Positions 17,888-26,411 of a stretch of 64,000 nucleotides of DNA are shown one piece after another. Both the position numbers and the translations under genes were made by a program. The stretch covers positions 1-64,000 of the forward strand of contig NZ_BMXA01000001.1 of assembly GCF_014651515.1 (NCBI RefSeq), read 5' to 3'. The first letter of the stretch is position 1; the number at the start of each line of letters is the position of its first letter. Source of the stretch: Arenicella chitinivorans (GTDB lineage Bacteria > Pseudomonadota > Gammaproteobacteria > Arenicellales > Arenicellaceae). The notes under the pieces are model-generated. The model worked only from the letters and a program-made list of their open reading frames with translations, ran no database searches and was not told the origin of the DNA.

Positions 17888-19600
17888 CTATGCTGCGGGC
17901 AAAAAGATAGACACGGTGGTCCCCTGGTTCAGCTCGGAGCTGACCTCAATACGCCCATTATGTTCCTCGATGATCTTGTACGCAATGGACATTCCCATGC
18001 CGGTCCCCTCACCAATCTCTTTGGTAGTATAGAAGGGGTCAAACATTTTTTTCTGAGTTTCTTCATCCATCCCCGTACCTTGATCGACAAAGTCGATGCG
18101 TATGTCAGGCCCCGTAACGGCGGTTCGAACAGTCAAATCGCCATGGGTGTCTCGCATTGCCTGACATGCATTTGTAATAATGTTTAAGAACAACTGGTTC
18201 AGTTTCGATGGCGCGCACTCAATAGTCGGCAAGCTGCCAAACTCACGATTTACGGTCACATCATGTTCTTTGATCGCATTGCTGGCGATGGTCAAAGAGC
18301 TTTCTAGACAGTCATGAATATCGATGTTTTCCGTCGACTGACGGTCCAACCTAGAAAAGTTCTTTAAGCTTTGTACCAGCTTGGATATCTCACTCAAGCC
18401 GAACATGCCATCGTCCAGTAGTTGCTGGCTTTCTTCGATCAGTTCATTGGCCTCGAGCTCACGAGCCTCGTCAAGCAATTCGGTTAGTTGCTCTGATACA
18501 GCGCTCGGGTTTTGCTCTTGCGCGTCGAAATCGGTTGCGAGTGCGTGTAGCTTGCCAAGTAACGGATGTAATTCGGATAGGTTCAGCTTTAACGATCCAG
18601 CATTACTGGTAACGTACCCCAGTGGTGTGTTGATTTCGTGAGCAACGCCTGCCACCATCTGGCCCAGTGAGGCCATTTTCTCGCTCTGAATCAGTTGCTG
18701 TTGCGATTCGCGTAAATCCTCGTACGCTTGCTTGATCTCTTTGGTGCGATCTGAAACCTGCTGTTCCAGGGACACGTAATTGCGCCAGATTTTGTAGGCA
18801 AAAAACACCAGTACCGTCAGCGAGAGTAAGGCGTAGGCGAATAACGCATTGCGTAAAGTATTCGATCCTTCGATCGCGTTCTTGTGGTATGCCGCGTAGT
18901 CCGACTCGATTTGGTTTAGTAGCTCTCCGGTTTCAAACGAAAATAATTTTTGATACCACTCGTCTGCTGCAGGGTACAGGTTTGCGATGCCGACGACTGC
19001 CGCGCGGTATTCGTCAAATGTGCGCTGTGTGCCCAAAGCAAGTGGCTGCTCTGGATCGGATTGCTTTAGGCTCAGGTCACCAACTATGTTGCTGCCCAGA
19101 GTAAGGCTCAGCAGCTTAGCCTGAGCCTGTACGATGGATTCGTATAAACCGGCTTGCAGCTTGAGCTCGGAATTGGCCATCAGGTTTGGCGCGATGCTGT
19201 TCACGTTAAGTAAGTGCTGAATAATATCGGTATTAGCGGAGATATATTGCTCCAGCAGCTCATTGCGGTCTGTAAACGCTCGCTCAAACGCAGTCACGTT
19301 CTGACTCAATTGTGGACTGCCTTCGATCTCCTCGAAGAGCGCATCAAATCGTAGGTTATCGAACTCAGCGCTCAACTCATAATTGGTATCACGCAAACGA
19401 TGGTGATCAAACTGGCTGTTGAATCTTGATTGATTGAGAAGTAAGCGCAGGTTTTTATCCAAGGTTTGCAAATTGCGTATCGATTCCGTGGTGCGTAAAT
19501 ACACGGTTTGGTCTAGTTTTTGGTCCTGTGTTAAGAAGTACACTGTGAGCCCAATTCCAGTGACGCCAAGTACCAACAGTATGAGGATGTATTTACGCAT
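17888..19600 (-). CDS. Sensor histidine kinase
   Basis: This 570-residue membrane kinase has TM1 at about 5-23, a helical periplasmic sensor (24-247) and TM2 at about 250-268. A coiled-coil linker (SLEQQVSDRTKEIKQAYEDL) follows directly with no obvious HAMP or PAS domain. The dimerisation H-box has His321 in GVAHEINTPLGYV, and the ATPase domain has an N-box (NIITNACQAM), a G1 box (DFVDQGTGM), an F-box (FDPFYTTKEIGEGTGMGMSIAY) and G2. The ~75-residue insertion after the H-box, rich in Glu, is typical of this 4TM/GHKL-like group. It is co-transcribed with the lipoprotein upstream and the double-receiver protein downstream. Confidence 0.93.
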   Translation of the reverse strand: MRKYILILLVLGVTGIGLTVYFLTQDQKLDQTVYLRTTESIRNLQTLDKNLRLLLNQSRFNSQFDHHRLRDTNYELSAEFDNLRFDALFEEIEGSPQLSQNVTAFERAFTDRNELLEQYISANTDIIQHLLNVNSIAPNLMANSELKLQAGLYESIVQAQAKLLSLTLGSNIVGDLSLKQSDPEQPLALGTQRTFDEYRAAVVGIANLYPAADEWYQKLFSFETGELLNQIESDYAAYHKNAIEGSNTLRNALFAYALLSLTVLVFFAYKIWRNYVSLEQQVSDRTKEIKQAYEDLRESQQQLIQSEKMASLGQMVAGVAHEINTPLGYVTSNAGSLKLNLSELHPLLGKLHALATDFDAQEQNPSAVSEQLTELLDEARELEANELIEESQQLLDDGMFGLSEISKLVQSLKNFSRLDRQSTENIDIHDCLESSLTIASNAIKEHDVTVNREFGSLPTIECAPSKLNQLFLNIITNACQAMRDTHGDLTVRTAVTGPDIRIDFVDQGTGMDEETQKKMFDPFYTTKEIGEGTGMGMSIAYKIIEEHNGRIEVSSELNQGTTVSIFLPAA

Positions 19601-19632
19601 TCGTTGCTCTCAGCATTCGGTAAGGGTTACGT

Positions 19633-21366
19633 TTAATCCTTGGTTTTATCTTTCTTTTTAAACAGGCCGGAAAACCAGTTACCTAAGGTTTTCTTCTTTT
19701 CAGGTTCGCGTGCTTTGGCTTTATAAGGTTCTGCTGGGGCTGGAATTGCCGTGACTGGCGTTGCTTGCAATAACTCCAGAAACGCTTGTGAAGGCTTGGC
19801 GATGTTGCGCACACCGAGCTGCTTTTGGACGTATCCCATAGCCCAGAAAGTCTGTTCTCCAGCGATACCGTCAATGCGCGCGTTATAGATTTTCAGCCGT
19901 TTTAGTTCGAGTTGAATTGCCTTCACCAGTTCGATCTGTGTCAGCGGTGCATTGCTTCGTTCTGAGTCATCTAAGCTTGGCGCTTGCGCCGTAGGTGAGT
20001 CGTTGTCGTTCTGACTCGTCATGTCTTGCGTGCCCGCATCCACGATGGCCGAACTAGTCGCAGCGATAAGCGGTGATTCTGCCAGCGCGCGATCGGCGTC
20101 TGCGGCAGCGTAGTCGGTGCTGCCCGTGTATTGAAGTCGAAGTAGCGCATCGTCAGAGTCGGCCACAGAAACCACCTGAAAGGCGGGTCGATTGTGTGCT
20201 CGAAGATCGAATGGGCTCTCGAGGAACACCACTCGTAATTGATCGCTGTAACGCCCAACGTCATTGTCTTCGTGCTGAAAATAGGGATCAGAGAAAGTCA
20301 ATTCGCCAGAACTGAGGTCACCAATTTTAAACGCGACGCTGGCTTCAAATTCGTTGGTTTTGTTCAACAGCGACGCGACGTGAACTTCAACCGGGTATTG
20401 CTCGCCGAACTCGCAATACTCCTCAAAACGTGATTTAGGGTAAGTCAGTTCCCGAGCAAAGCCGGTTTGGCGTAAACAGGTAGCTACGCCCTCGGTAGTA
20501 TAACTCCCCAGTTCGAAAAAATTTGATGCGTGCGGGGTATTAAACTGCACGGGTTTGATGTTTGAAATACGGTAAACACCGCGCCATTCACGGAATTCCT
20601 GCAGTTGTGTCAGTTCCACGGCCGAGAGGTTTTCATTGCCAAGGTAGGGTAATTTTCGGTTCCATACAATCAGCCCGTGTTCAGCATCCCACAGCTGGTT
20701 GAGCACGGCGCTGCTGGCCTTCATCATCTCGCGATACCGAGCCTGTTCATCCAACACCGCTTTTACTGCGCGTTCCACCAGCTTGGTGTCATCAACGATC
20801 GGGTTGGTGAACTTAACCATTCGCGATCCCTGTAATTTGGGGTGATTTACCAGTCCGTCCAATACATAGCCATCACTGGATTGGGTGTAACGGAGGTCAG
20901 CTGAGAAGTTGATGGCGTAACCTGGTGCGTACTCTTGTTTCAGAAACGTGTAGTACTCGTTCTCCCGCCCAGGAACCCGTGCCGTCGCGCGAATAACGCG
21001 GTCATAAATTTCGTGATTGATTTCGCGTTCTGAAAAACGGTTACGACGCAGCATGGTGGCGACACGCTTGCGAAAATTTTTGCTGCCCAAGTCCTCGACG
21101 TACAGGGGTTCGCGTAGTTCAAGCTTACCTGACACACGGATCGTACCCGAGCCACCATCGCCCTCAGGACTCACGTCGTAGTCCATCGACGCCACCTTGA
21201 AATCATGCGCTACCTGATAGCCCTCAACATAACTTTGGATTTGTGCGGGACTGGGTTGCGAGCGCTGGCAGCTGCTCAAGAAAAGCGCAGCAAACAGAAA
21301 CAATGCCAAAGCGAAGATGGGTGAGTTTAAATTAGAGTTAGTCACAATCAGAAGTACACTGCGCAT
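19633..21366 (-). CDS. Lipoprotein with C-terminal peptidoglycan-binding domain
   Basis: The protein has 577 residues. The N-terminal signal ends in a lipobox (LFLSSC, lipidated Cys at about 33), with QRSQ after it. The large middle region is unrecognised and looks beta-rich. After a Ser/Asp-rich linker comes a PG_binding_1-like helical module (about residues 485-540: ELVKAIQLELKRLKIY..IDGIAGEQTFWAM), and the tail is Lys-rich (GLFKKKDKTKD). It is probably an outer-membrane lipoprotein that touches the cell wall. It is the first gene of an operon with a histidine kinase and response regulator, so a link to envelope sensing is plausible. Confidence 0.85.
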   Translation of the reverse strand: MRSVLLIVTNSNLNSPIFALALFLFAALFLSSCQRSQPSPAQIQSYVEGYQVAHDFKVASMDYDVSPEGDGGSGTIRVSGKLELREPLYVEDLGSKNFRKRVATMLRRNRFSEREINHEIYDRVIRATARVPGRENEYYTFLKQEYAPGYAINFSADLRYTQSSDGYVLDGLVNHPKLQGSRMVKFTNPIVDDTKLVERAVKAVLDEQARYREMMKASSAVLNQLWDAEHGLIVWNRKLPYLGNENLSAVELTQLQEFREWRGVYRISNIKPVQFNTPHASNFFELGSYTTEGVATCLRQTGFARELTYPKSRFEEYCEFGEQYPVEVHVASLLNKTNEFEASVAFKIGDLSSGELTFSDPYFQHEDNDVGRYSDQLRVVFLESPFDLRAHNRPAFQVVSVADSDDALLRLQYTGSTDYAAADADRALAESPLIAATSSAIVDAGTQDMTSQNDNDSPTAQAPSLDDSERSNAPLTQIELVKAIQLELKRLKIYNARIDGIAGEQTFWAMGYVQKQLGVRNIAKPSQAFLELLQATPVTAIPAPAEPYKAKAREPEKKKTLGNWFSGLFKKKDKTKD

Positions 21367-21764
21367 GGTTTTGTTCTATTTTGTTCGTTACCGTGATGCG
21401 CGTTTGTAACGATTTTCAACGCCATTCTCTCGAATTCGTTCCAGTTCGGCAACTGTGGTCGTGGGTTTCTCAATCAAACGGTGTTAATTCCTTTAAAAAC
21501 AGGTGTTTGACGTAGCTGTCAAAGAGTGTAACCCGTGCGGCTAAAAATGTCAGTTGGAATAGATGCGCCAACGCGCGCCTGGCAGTGGCAGGCAAGGTTA
21601 AACAACTAAGAAGTACTGTCGCGTTGACCGAAATGAAGAATTGAAACCGGCCAACAAGTTTGTAAGTGGTTGTTCTCAAGCATCAGTCAAATCACCGCTT
21701 GCTAATTGATCGAGTATTGTTATACTTATTACTATGTATTGCAAAGTATATTGTTTAAGATAGT
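21367..21764. other. Divergent intergenic region
   Basis: This 398-base stretch lies between the lipoprotein operon and the PadR operon, with no supported gene. It must contain the promoters of both operons. The only structure seen is the dyad near the PadR start, listed separately. Confidence 0.5.
21721..21750. promoter_or_regulatory. Candidate PadR autoregulatory operator
   Basis: TATACTT (21721-21727) and its exact reverse complement AAGTATA (21744-21750) are separated by 16 bases that include ATGTAT, the half-site type bound by PadR proteins. The site ends 14 bases before the padR-like ATG and would overlap the core promoter or start region, consistent with autorepression. Confidence 0.45.
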
Positions 21765-22112
21765 ATGGCTGACAAGAAGCTGGATGGTAAGTGGGATGCG
21801 CAGTTCAGAAAGGGGGCGCTTGATTTAGCGGTGCTCGCTTGCTTGAAACAGCAAAGGATGTATGGGCTCCAATTGCTCAATCATCTGCACAAGTACGAAT
21901 CCTTATTGATACCGGAAGGCACATTGTATCCATTGTTAGATCGCCTAACACGAGAAGGATTGGTAACGGCCAGTTGGGTTCAGGATGGGGACAAACGACC
22001 ACGAAAATATTTTGAACTCACGGCGATAGGCAATGAAAAACTGGTTTTGCTTGCCGCACGATGGCGCGAGACCGTTGCTGACATTGAGTCGTTACTCCAA
22101 CAGTCGATGTAA
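21765..22112 (+). CDS. PadR-family transcriptional regulator
   Basis: This 115-residue winged-helix protein of the PadR type has LDLAVLACLKQQRMYGLQLL (helices 1-2), a recognition region with LIPEGTLYPLLDRLTREGLV, and a beta-wing with KRPRKYFELTAIG. A C-terminal dimerisation helix is present (ARWRETVADIESLLQ). It is 16 bases upstream of a HAAS-like membrane protein gene. PadR plus HAAS/DUF1700 pairs are a recurring arrangement in which the regulator controls the membrane protein operon. Confidence 0.9.
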   Translation: MADKKLDGKWDAQFRKGALDLAVLACLKQQRMYGLQLLNHLHKYESLLIPEGTLYPLLDRLTREGLVTASWVQDGDKRPRKYFELTAIGNEKLVLLAARWRETVADIESLLQQSM

Positions 22113-22128
22113 CGGAAGATTTTGGTAA

Positions 22129-22692
22129 ATGAGAATGAATGCGCAAATGAAACAAATTGATCGATATTTAGCGGACCTTACAAAGTACCTAACTCGATTA
22201 GAGCATGATCGTGTTGGAGACGTGGTGGCGGAAGTCAGAAGCCACATCCTCGATGCGTGTGAGGCAGAAGACGCTGAAATGGGGTCAGTCGATATTGATG
22301 GATTGCTTTCAAGGTTCGGGGAGCCGAGATTGTTGGCAGCTCGCTACACAGAACACGTACTAACCGGCGCACCCTTGCCACGCGGAATGCATGCGATTCA
22401 AGTCGTAAAACGCAATGCCAAAAAGGGATTAACCGTCGGCATGTTCGTGTACGGGTATGGTGTGGCGCTTGGGATCGTGGCGTTGGCAATTGTTAAGCTG
22501 CTATTCCCCAGTCAGCTTGGTGCTTGGTCCGCAGCGGGCGGTGAGAGTTTGACGATCTCATTATTTGGTGCACCGGCGGATCAAGGCGCAGAGCTTTTGG
22601 GCTATTGGCTGGTGCCGATCATGTTAGGCATAGCGGCGGTGTTGGCGTACTTTACGACGCGTGTCATATCTGAGCTTAAACGGGCAGAGTAG
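22129..22692 (+). CDS. HAAS/DUF1700-like membrane protein
   Basis: The protein has 187 residues. The N-terminal soluble helical domain (about residues 8-75) has the HAAS-type pattern: IDRYLADLTKYL..LEHDRVGDVVAEVRSHILD followed by LLSRFGEPRLLAARY. Two transmembrane helices follow (about 105-125 and 160-180). The ATG at 22129 is followed by in-frame ATGs at 22135 and 22147; the first is used. Family members are usually encoded directly after a PadR regulator, as here. Its stop codon overlaps the GTG start of the next gene by one base, implying translational coupling to the phosphatase. Confidence 0.82.
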   Translation: MRMNAQMKQIDRYLADLTKYLTRLEHDRVGDVVAEVRSHILDACEAEDAEMGSVDIDGLLSRFGEPRLLAARYTEHVLTGAPLPRGMHAIQVVKRNAKKGLTVGMFVYGYGVALGIVALAIVKLLFPSQLGAWSAAGGESLTISLFGAPADQGAELLGYWLVPIMLGIAAVLAYFTTRVISELKRAE

Positions 22693-23897
22693 TGCGAAAT
22701 CAATTGAGTCACGCTCGGATGATCCGAAGGTTGGCCAGTGCATTACGAAACTTCCTGTTGTCATGTCTGGCGTTGGTGGCGATGATGTTGGTCATCGCCT
22801 ACGTCGTTGGTGCTGATATCCACTACGGCGATAACCCGCTGGCAAGCAAAGTAGGTGATGAGGGGCCGCATGTGTTCTACCAAGGCGACAACGTTGTGGT
22901 TTCATACATTCGAGGGGGCAAAGAGTCCGGATTTAGCATTGAGTCCACGACTTATCCCGCCGACTCATCAATCTCTGCAGAGGTTCAATTTCCACTAGAT
23001 GGCTCACGCTTTTCGGTTGAGATACACCCGGATGTCGGAATGCCACCACCGTCGGAGTATCAAACGACTGCCCCAATCCTTGTCATTTCAGACGTAGAAA
23101 GCAATTTTAAAGCGATGCGCGATTTTCTAATCGCACAAGACGTTATCACGACTGAGTTAAGCTGGGCGTTTGGCTCAGGGCACCTCGTGTTAACCGGCGA
23201 CTTCGTCGACCGAGGTTTTTCGACGACGCAAGTATTATGGTTGATCTACAAATTAGAGCAAGAAGCCGCATCCGTTGGCGGCAAAGTGCATTATATTTTA
23301 GGTAACCATGAAGTAAAAAATCTGCAAGGGAACTATCTAAAAGCAGCCTATAAATACACCTATATTGCGGGTATTTTAGGTTTACACCAGCATGAATTAT
23401 TTGCAGATTCAGCACTGTTGGGGCGATGGCTCGCGTCTAAGAATGCTGTTGAGAAAATCAACGATACGCTGTTTCTACATGGTGGGATAGCACCGCAGAT
23501 CGCGGCTCAGAATTTAAGCCTGAGCCAGATCAATAACATCGTACGAGCAGCCTATCGGACACAGTATTTTAATCAACCCGAAGAAGAGACCAAGCCTGAA
23601 GATGTGCTGAACTCTACGACGCTTGGCGTGGTGTGGTATCGTGGATTACTTGCCGGCAAGCTCGTGCAGACTGACGTAGATCAGGTTCTGGCGGCCTTTG
23701 ACGTGCGAGCGATGGTGGTGGGGCACACACCACAGCACCGTGTTAGTTCACTCTACGAGGGGTCGGTTTTCGCGGTCAACGTGAAGCACCCGACGGATTA
23801 TCGCGGCACATTTCCGTCTCGTCGGTCAGAGGGGCTCTATATTCATAATCGGCGTTTTTATCGGGCGCTGGATGATGGTCGGCGTCTACTGTTGTGA
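22692..23897 (+). CDS. PPP-type metallophosphatase, membrane-anchored
   Basis: The protein has 401 residues starting at GTG. An N-terminal transmembrane helix (about residues 19-38) should place the catalytic domain in the periplasm. Metal-site motifs of the calcineurin-like superfamily follow: ISDVESN (motif I), LTGDFVDRG (II), ILGNHEVKN (III), TLFLHGGI (IV) and VVGHTPQH (V). The set and spacing fit the bacterial Shewanella-like PPP phosphatases. Motif I has Glu where the usual D-x-H has His, so one metal ligand differs. It is translationally coupled to the upstream HAAS-like gene. Confidence 0.87.
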   Translation: MRNQLSHARMIRRLASALRNFLLSCLALVAMMLVIAYVVGADIHYGDNPLASKVGDEGPHVFYQGDNVVVSYIRGGKESGFSIESTTYPADSSISAEVQFPLDGSRFSVEIHPDVGMPPPSEYQTTAPILVISDVESNFKAMRDFLIAQDVITTELSWAFGSGHLVLTGDFVDRGFSTTQVLWLIYKLEQEAASVGGKVHYILGNHEVKNLQGNYLKAAYKYTYIAGILGLHQHELFADSALLGRWLASKNAVEKINDTLFLHGGIAPQIAAQNLSLSQINNIVRAAYRTQYFNQPEEETKPEDVLNSTTLGVVWYRGLLAGKLVQTDVDQVLAAFDVRAMVVGHTPQHRVSSLYEGSVFAVNVKHPTDYRGTFPSRRSEGLYIHNRRFYRALDDGRRLLL

Positions 23898-23961
23898 TGG
23901 GCTACTATTTAGCGGTTTGCTTTCGGAGTGAGTCGATCCAGCGTGGATGGTAGTCCGGTTC

Positions 23962-24046
23962 GAGATGGCCACGTCGCGACTCGCAATGAAAGCTAAGGTG
24001 GAATCACGGGCAAGTGTCATTACGGTGAGCGAAACAAAGCATCTCG
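23962..24046. repeat. Dispersed paired repeat, diverged copy
   Basis: AGATGGCCACGTCGCGACTCGCAATGA (23962-23988) and GTCATTACGGTGAGCGAAACAAAGCATCTCG (24016-24046) are diverged left and right halves with complementary ends. They are placed between convergent genes. Confidence 0.55.
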
Positions 24047-24054
24047 TTCACGGT

Positions 24055-26385
24055 CTAAGTGCCCTGTTTATCGAACTTGATTAACAATGGTGGTAACACT
24101 AGGTAATCAAAAACCAGAGCGACAACGACCGTCAGTGCGGTTAGGCCACCGAGGTAGGCGTTGAGGTTAAAATCCGAGAAGCACAATAAGCCGAATCCAA
24201 TGGTGAGTACGAGGGTGGTTACAAAAAGTGCGCCACCGACATTGCGCATGGTGTAGTCGATGGCATCCTCTGGTGTGTAGTTTTTGTGCAGTCTGGCGTA
24301 GCGGTATTTGCTAATGAAATGCACGGAGTCATCAACAATGATGCCCAGAGTGATGCTGAATACCGCCGCGACCGCCATGTTTACGTGTGCGATTGTCATG
24401 CCCCAAATGCCGATGGCGATCAGTGCTGGAAAACTATTGGCGACCAGGCTGATCAAGCCGTATCGCAGAGACCGCAGTGAGGCCAATATTGTTAGAGTCA
24501 CACCCAACAGGGCGAACAATGCGCCCCAGATCATACCGCGGATGTTTTCTTCACCCAAAGACGAAAACATCATGCGAATACTGCTTCCGCGGGGGGCTGA
24601 AAGTTGCAGGTCTTGGGTCAGCCAATCGGCAGCGGCGGACTCCAGCTCCAAAAAGTTACCGGTACTGGTCTGGCGAACGAAAGCGGCGACTTTGATGGCG
24701 GATTTGTCCATGTTGGTGAGTGTATTCAGGTCCAGGCCATAGGGCAGCGACAGTTCGTACAATAGGTTGTATTGCGCTATCTGTGCCGAGTCTTCGGGTA
24801 GCTTGAACTGATCTGACTGGTCGTCGTGAAAGTTAGCGTTGATTTTCTTGATGACTTCCACGTAGGAAATCACAGTTTCCACGTTGTCCTGAGTGCGCAG
24901 CCACGACGCAAATTTGTCTGCGCCGTGTAGAAATTCGGGTTGGTAGATGCAGTCGGGTGTGCCGCAATCCAGCGTAAAATTGATATCGTTGATGCCCGGC
25001 AGGCTGGTTTGCGAAAAATCCACTGCCATGCGATACGGGTTGTGTGTTTTAAAATAACGGGCTGGGTCGTCATCAATTTCGTTTTGCGGGATAAACGCCA
25101 GGCACACCACGGTGGTGACTGTCGCGATGCCGAGCGCCAGTGTTTGGTGTTGAATAATCCAGTTCGATGCTCGTGTTAGTGTGCGGTCTTTACGGGTGAC
25201 AGGTTTCGCTGAACGAATAAACTTCACGGCGATGGCTGGCAGTAGCGTAATCGTCATCAGCATCGCGTACATCACACCAAAGGCACACAGGCTGCCAAGG
25301 TCTCGAAATGGTGGCGAAGGCGAGAAATTTAAGGTCAGGAAACCGACTGCCGTGGTCAGGCTGGTGATGAATACTGGCTGCAGGTTAATACGCAAGCTGT
25401 GGTGCATCGCTTGTTCGGGTTCGTCGCCTTGACTCAGTTGGTCGAGATAATTCGCCAGTACGTGGACACTGTCGCACACGGCGATGGTCAGAATAATGAT
25501 CGGCGCGACCATATTGACCATGTTCATTGCAGCGCCAAGCCAGCCATTTAATCCAATACTGGCCACAATCGCGAACAGGATGACGCCCAGCGCCGCCACG
25601 ATACTCACCGCAGATCGCAGCAGGATTCCCAGAATGATCACGATTACCAAGAACATCACCGGTATCAAGCTTGCGGCATCGCGGTCAGACGCATCCGCCA
25701 GGCGTTGATTGATCACGGTTTCGCCGAGCAGGTGGACGCTTAGCTCTGGGTAATCTGCACTCAAGGCCTGTTGTAGTGCTTCGCCGTAGGCCACCACATC
25801 ACGAATCGCCGTATCACGTGCCAACAGCATGTTTACACGTTCACTGTGGGATGCTGAAGCGTGCGGGTAAGCGGGTAGCTCAACTGAGACATTAATTAAT
25901 GTGCTCTTACCATCGGCTGCAATGATTCGATTGCGCAGCCGTGGTTCATTGGTTGCGATGTTTTGCAAACGCTCAAGGTCGGACTGGCTTAATGGCTCCG
26001 GTTCAAGCAAGAGGTCTGCCACTACCAAATCATCGTTTTCTGCGTAGCTGTGCTGAAAATTGGTGAGTGAGTCGACGCGAATGGCAAACGGTGTGGACCA
26101 AGCACGCTCGGTGATATCAAACACAGCATGTAACCCAGCCTCGGTGAATATCGTTGGCGCATCTTTCGGCGTGAGCAATAATACCAGGTTGTCGGTTTTG
26201 GTGAACTCAGACTGCTGCTGCTCATGGGCGACCATTTGCGCATCGTCAGCATCAAAAAACACATTGTAGTTGGTGTTCAGATAAAGATTCTTAGCACCGA
26301 GGGCGAGCGCCAAAGTAAGTAAAACACTGGCCAAGGCCAGATAATTACGGTGTTTGACCAACCATAATGCGAGTGTGTTTTCCAT
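24055..26385 (-). CDS. RND-superfamily exporter (MMPL/HpnN-like)
   Basis: This 776-residue protein has 12 predicted transmembrane helices in the duplicated RND layout: TM1 at the N-terminus, a large periplasmic loop (about 40-215), TM2-6, TM7 near residue 410, a second periplasmic loop and TM8-12. MVNMVAPIIILTIAVCDSVHVLANYL and FSITLGIIVDDSVHFISKYR are the paired TM4/TM10 signatures carrying charged residues for proton flow. No membrane-fusion partner is adjacent, which is usual for the MMPL/HpnN branch that moves lipids or hydrophobic products. It is the last gene of the biosynthetic operon, 26 bases after the adenylation gene, so export of the pathway product is the likely role. Confidence 0.9.
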   Translation of the reverse strand: MENTLALWLVKHRNYLALASVLLTLALALGAKNLYLNTNYNVFFDADDAQMVAHEQQQSEFTKTDNLVLLLTPKDAPTIFTEAGLHAVFDITERAWSTPFAIRVDSLTNFQHSYAENDDLVVADLLLEPEPLSQSDLERLQNIATNEPRLRNRIIAADGKSTLINVSVELPAYPHASASHSERVNMLLARDTAIRDVVAYGEALQQALSADYPELSVHLLGETVINQRLADASDRDAASLIPVMFLVIVIILGILLRSAVSIVAALGVILFAIVASIGLNGWLGAAMNMVNMVAPIIILTIAVCDSVHVLANYLDQLSQGDEPEQAMHHSLRINLQPVFITSLTTAVGFLTLNFSPSPPFRDLGSLCAFGVMYAMLMTITLLPAIAVKFIRSAKPVTRKDRTLTRASNWIIQHQTLALGIATVTTVVCLAFIPQNEIDDDPARYFKTHNPYRMAVDFSQTSLPGINDINFTLDCGTPDCIYQPEFLHGADKFASWLRTQDNVETVISYVEVIKKINANFHDDQSDQFKLPEDSAQIAQYNLLYELSLPYGLDLNTLTNMDKSAIKVAAFVRQTSTGNFLELESAAADWLTQDLQLSAPRGSSIRMMFSSLGEENIRGMIWGALFALLGVTLTILASLRSLRYGLISLVANSFPALIAIGIWGMTIAHVNMAVAAVFSITLGIIVDDSVHFISKYRYARLHKNYTPEDAIDYTMRNVGGALFVTTLVLTIGFGLLCFSDFNLNAYLGGLTALTVVVALVFDYLVLPPLLIKFDKQGT

Positions 26386-26411
26386 TTGATGTACTGTCTG
26401 TGTGGTGATCG

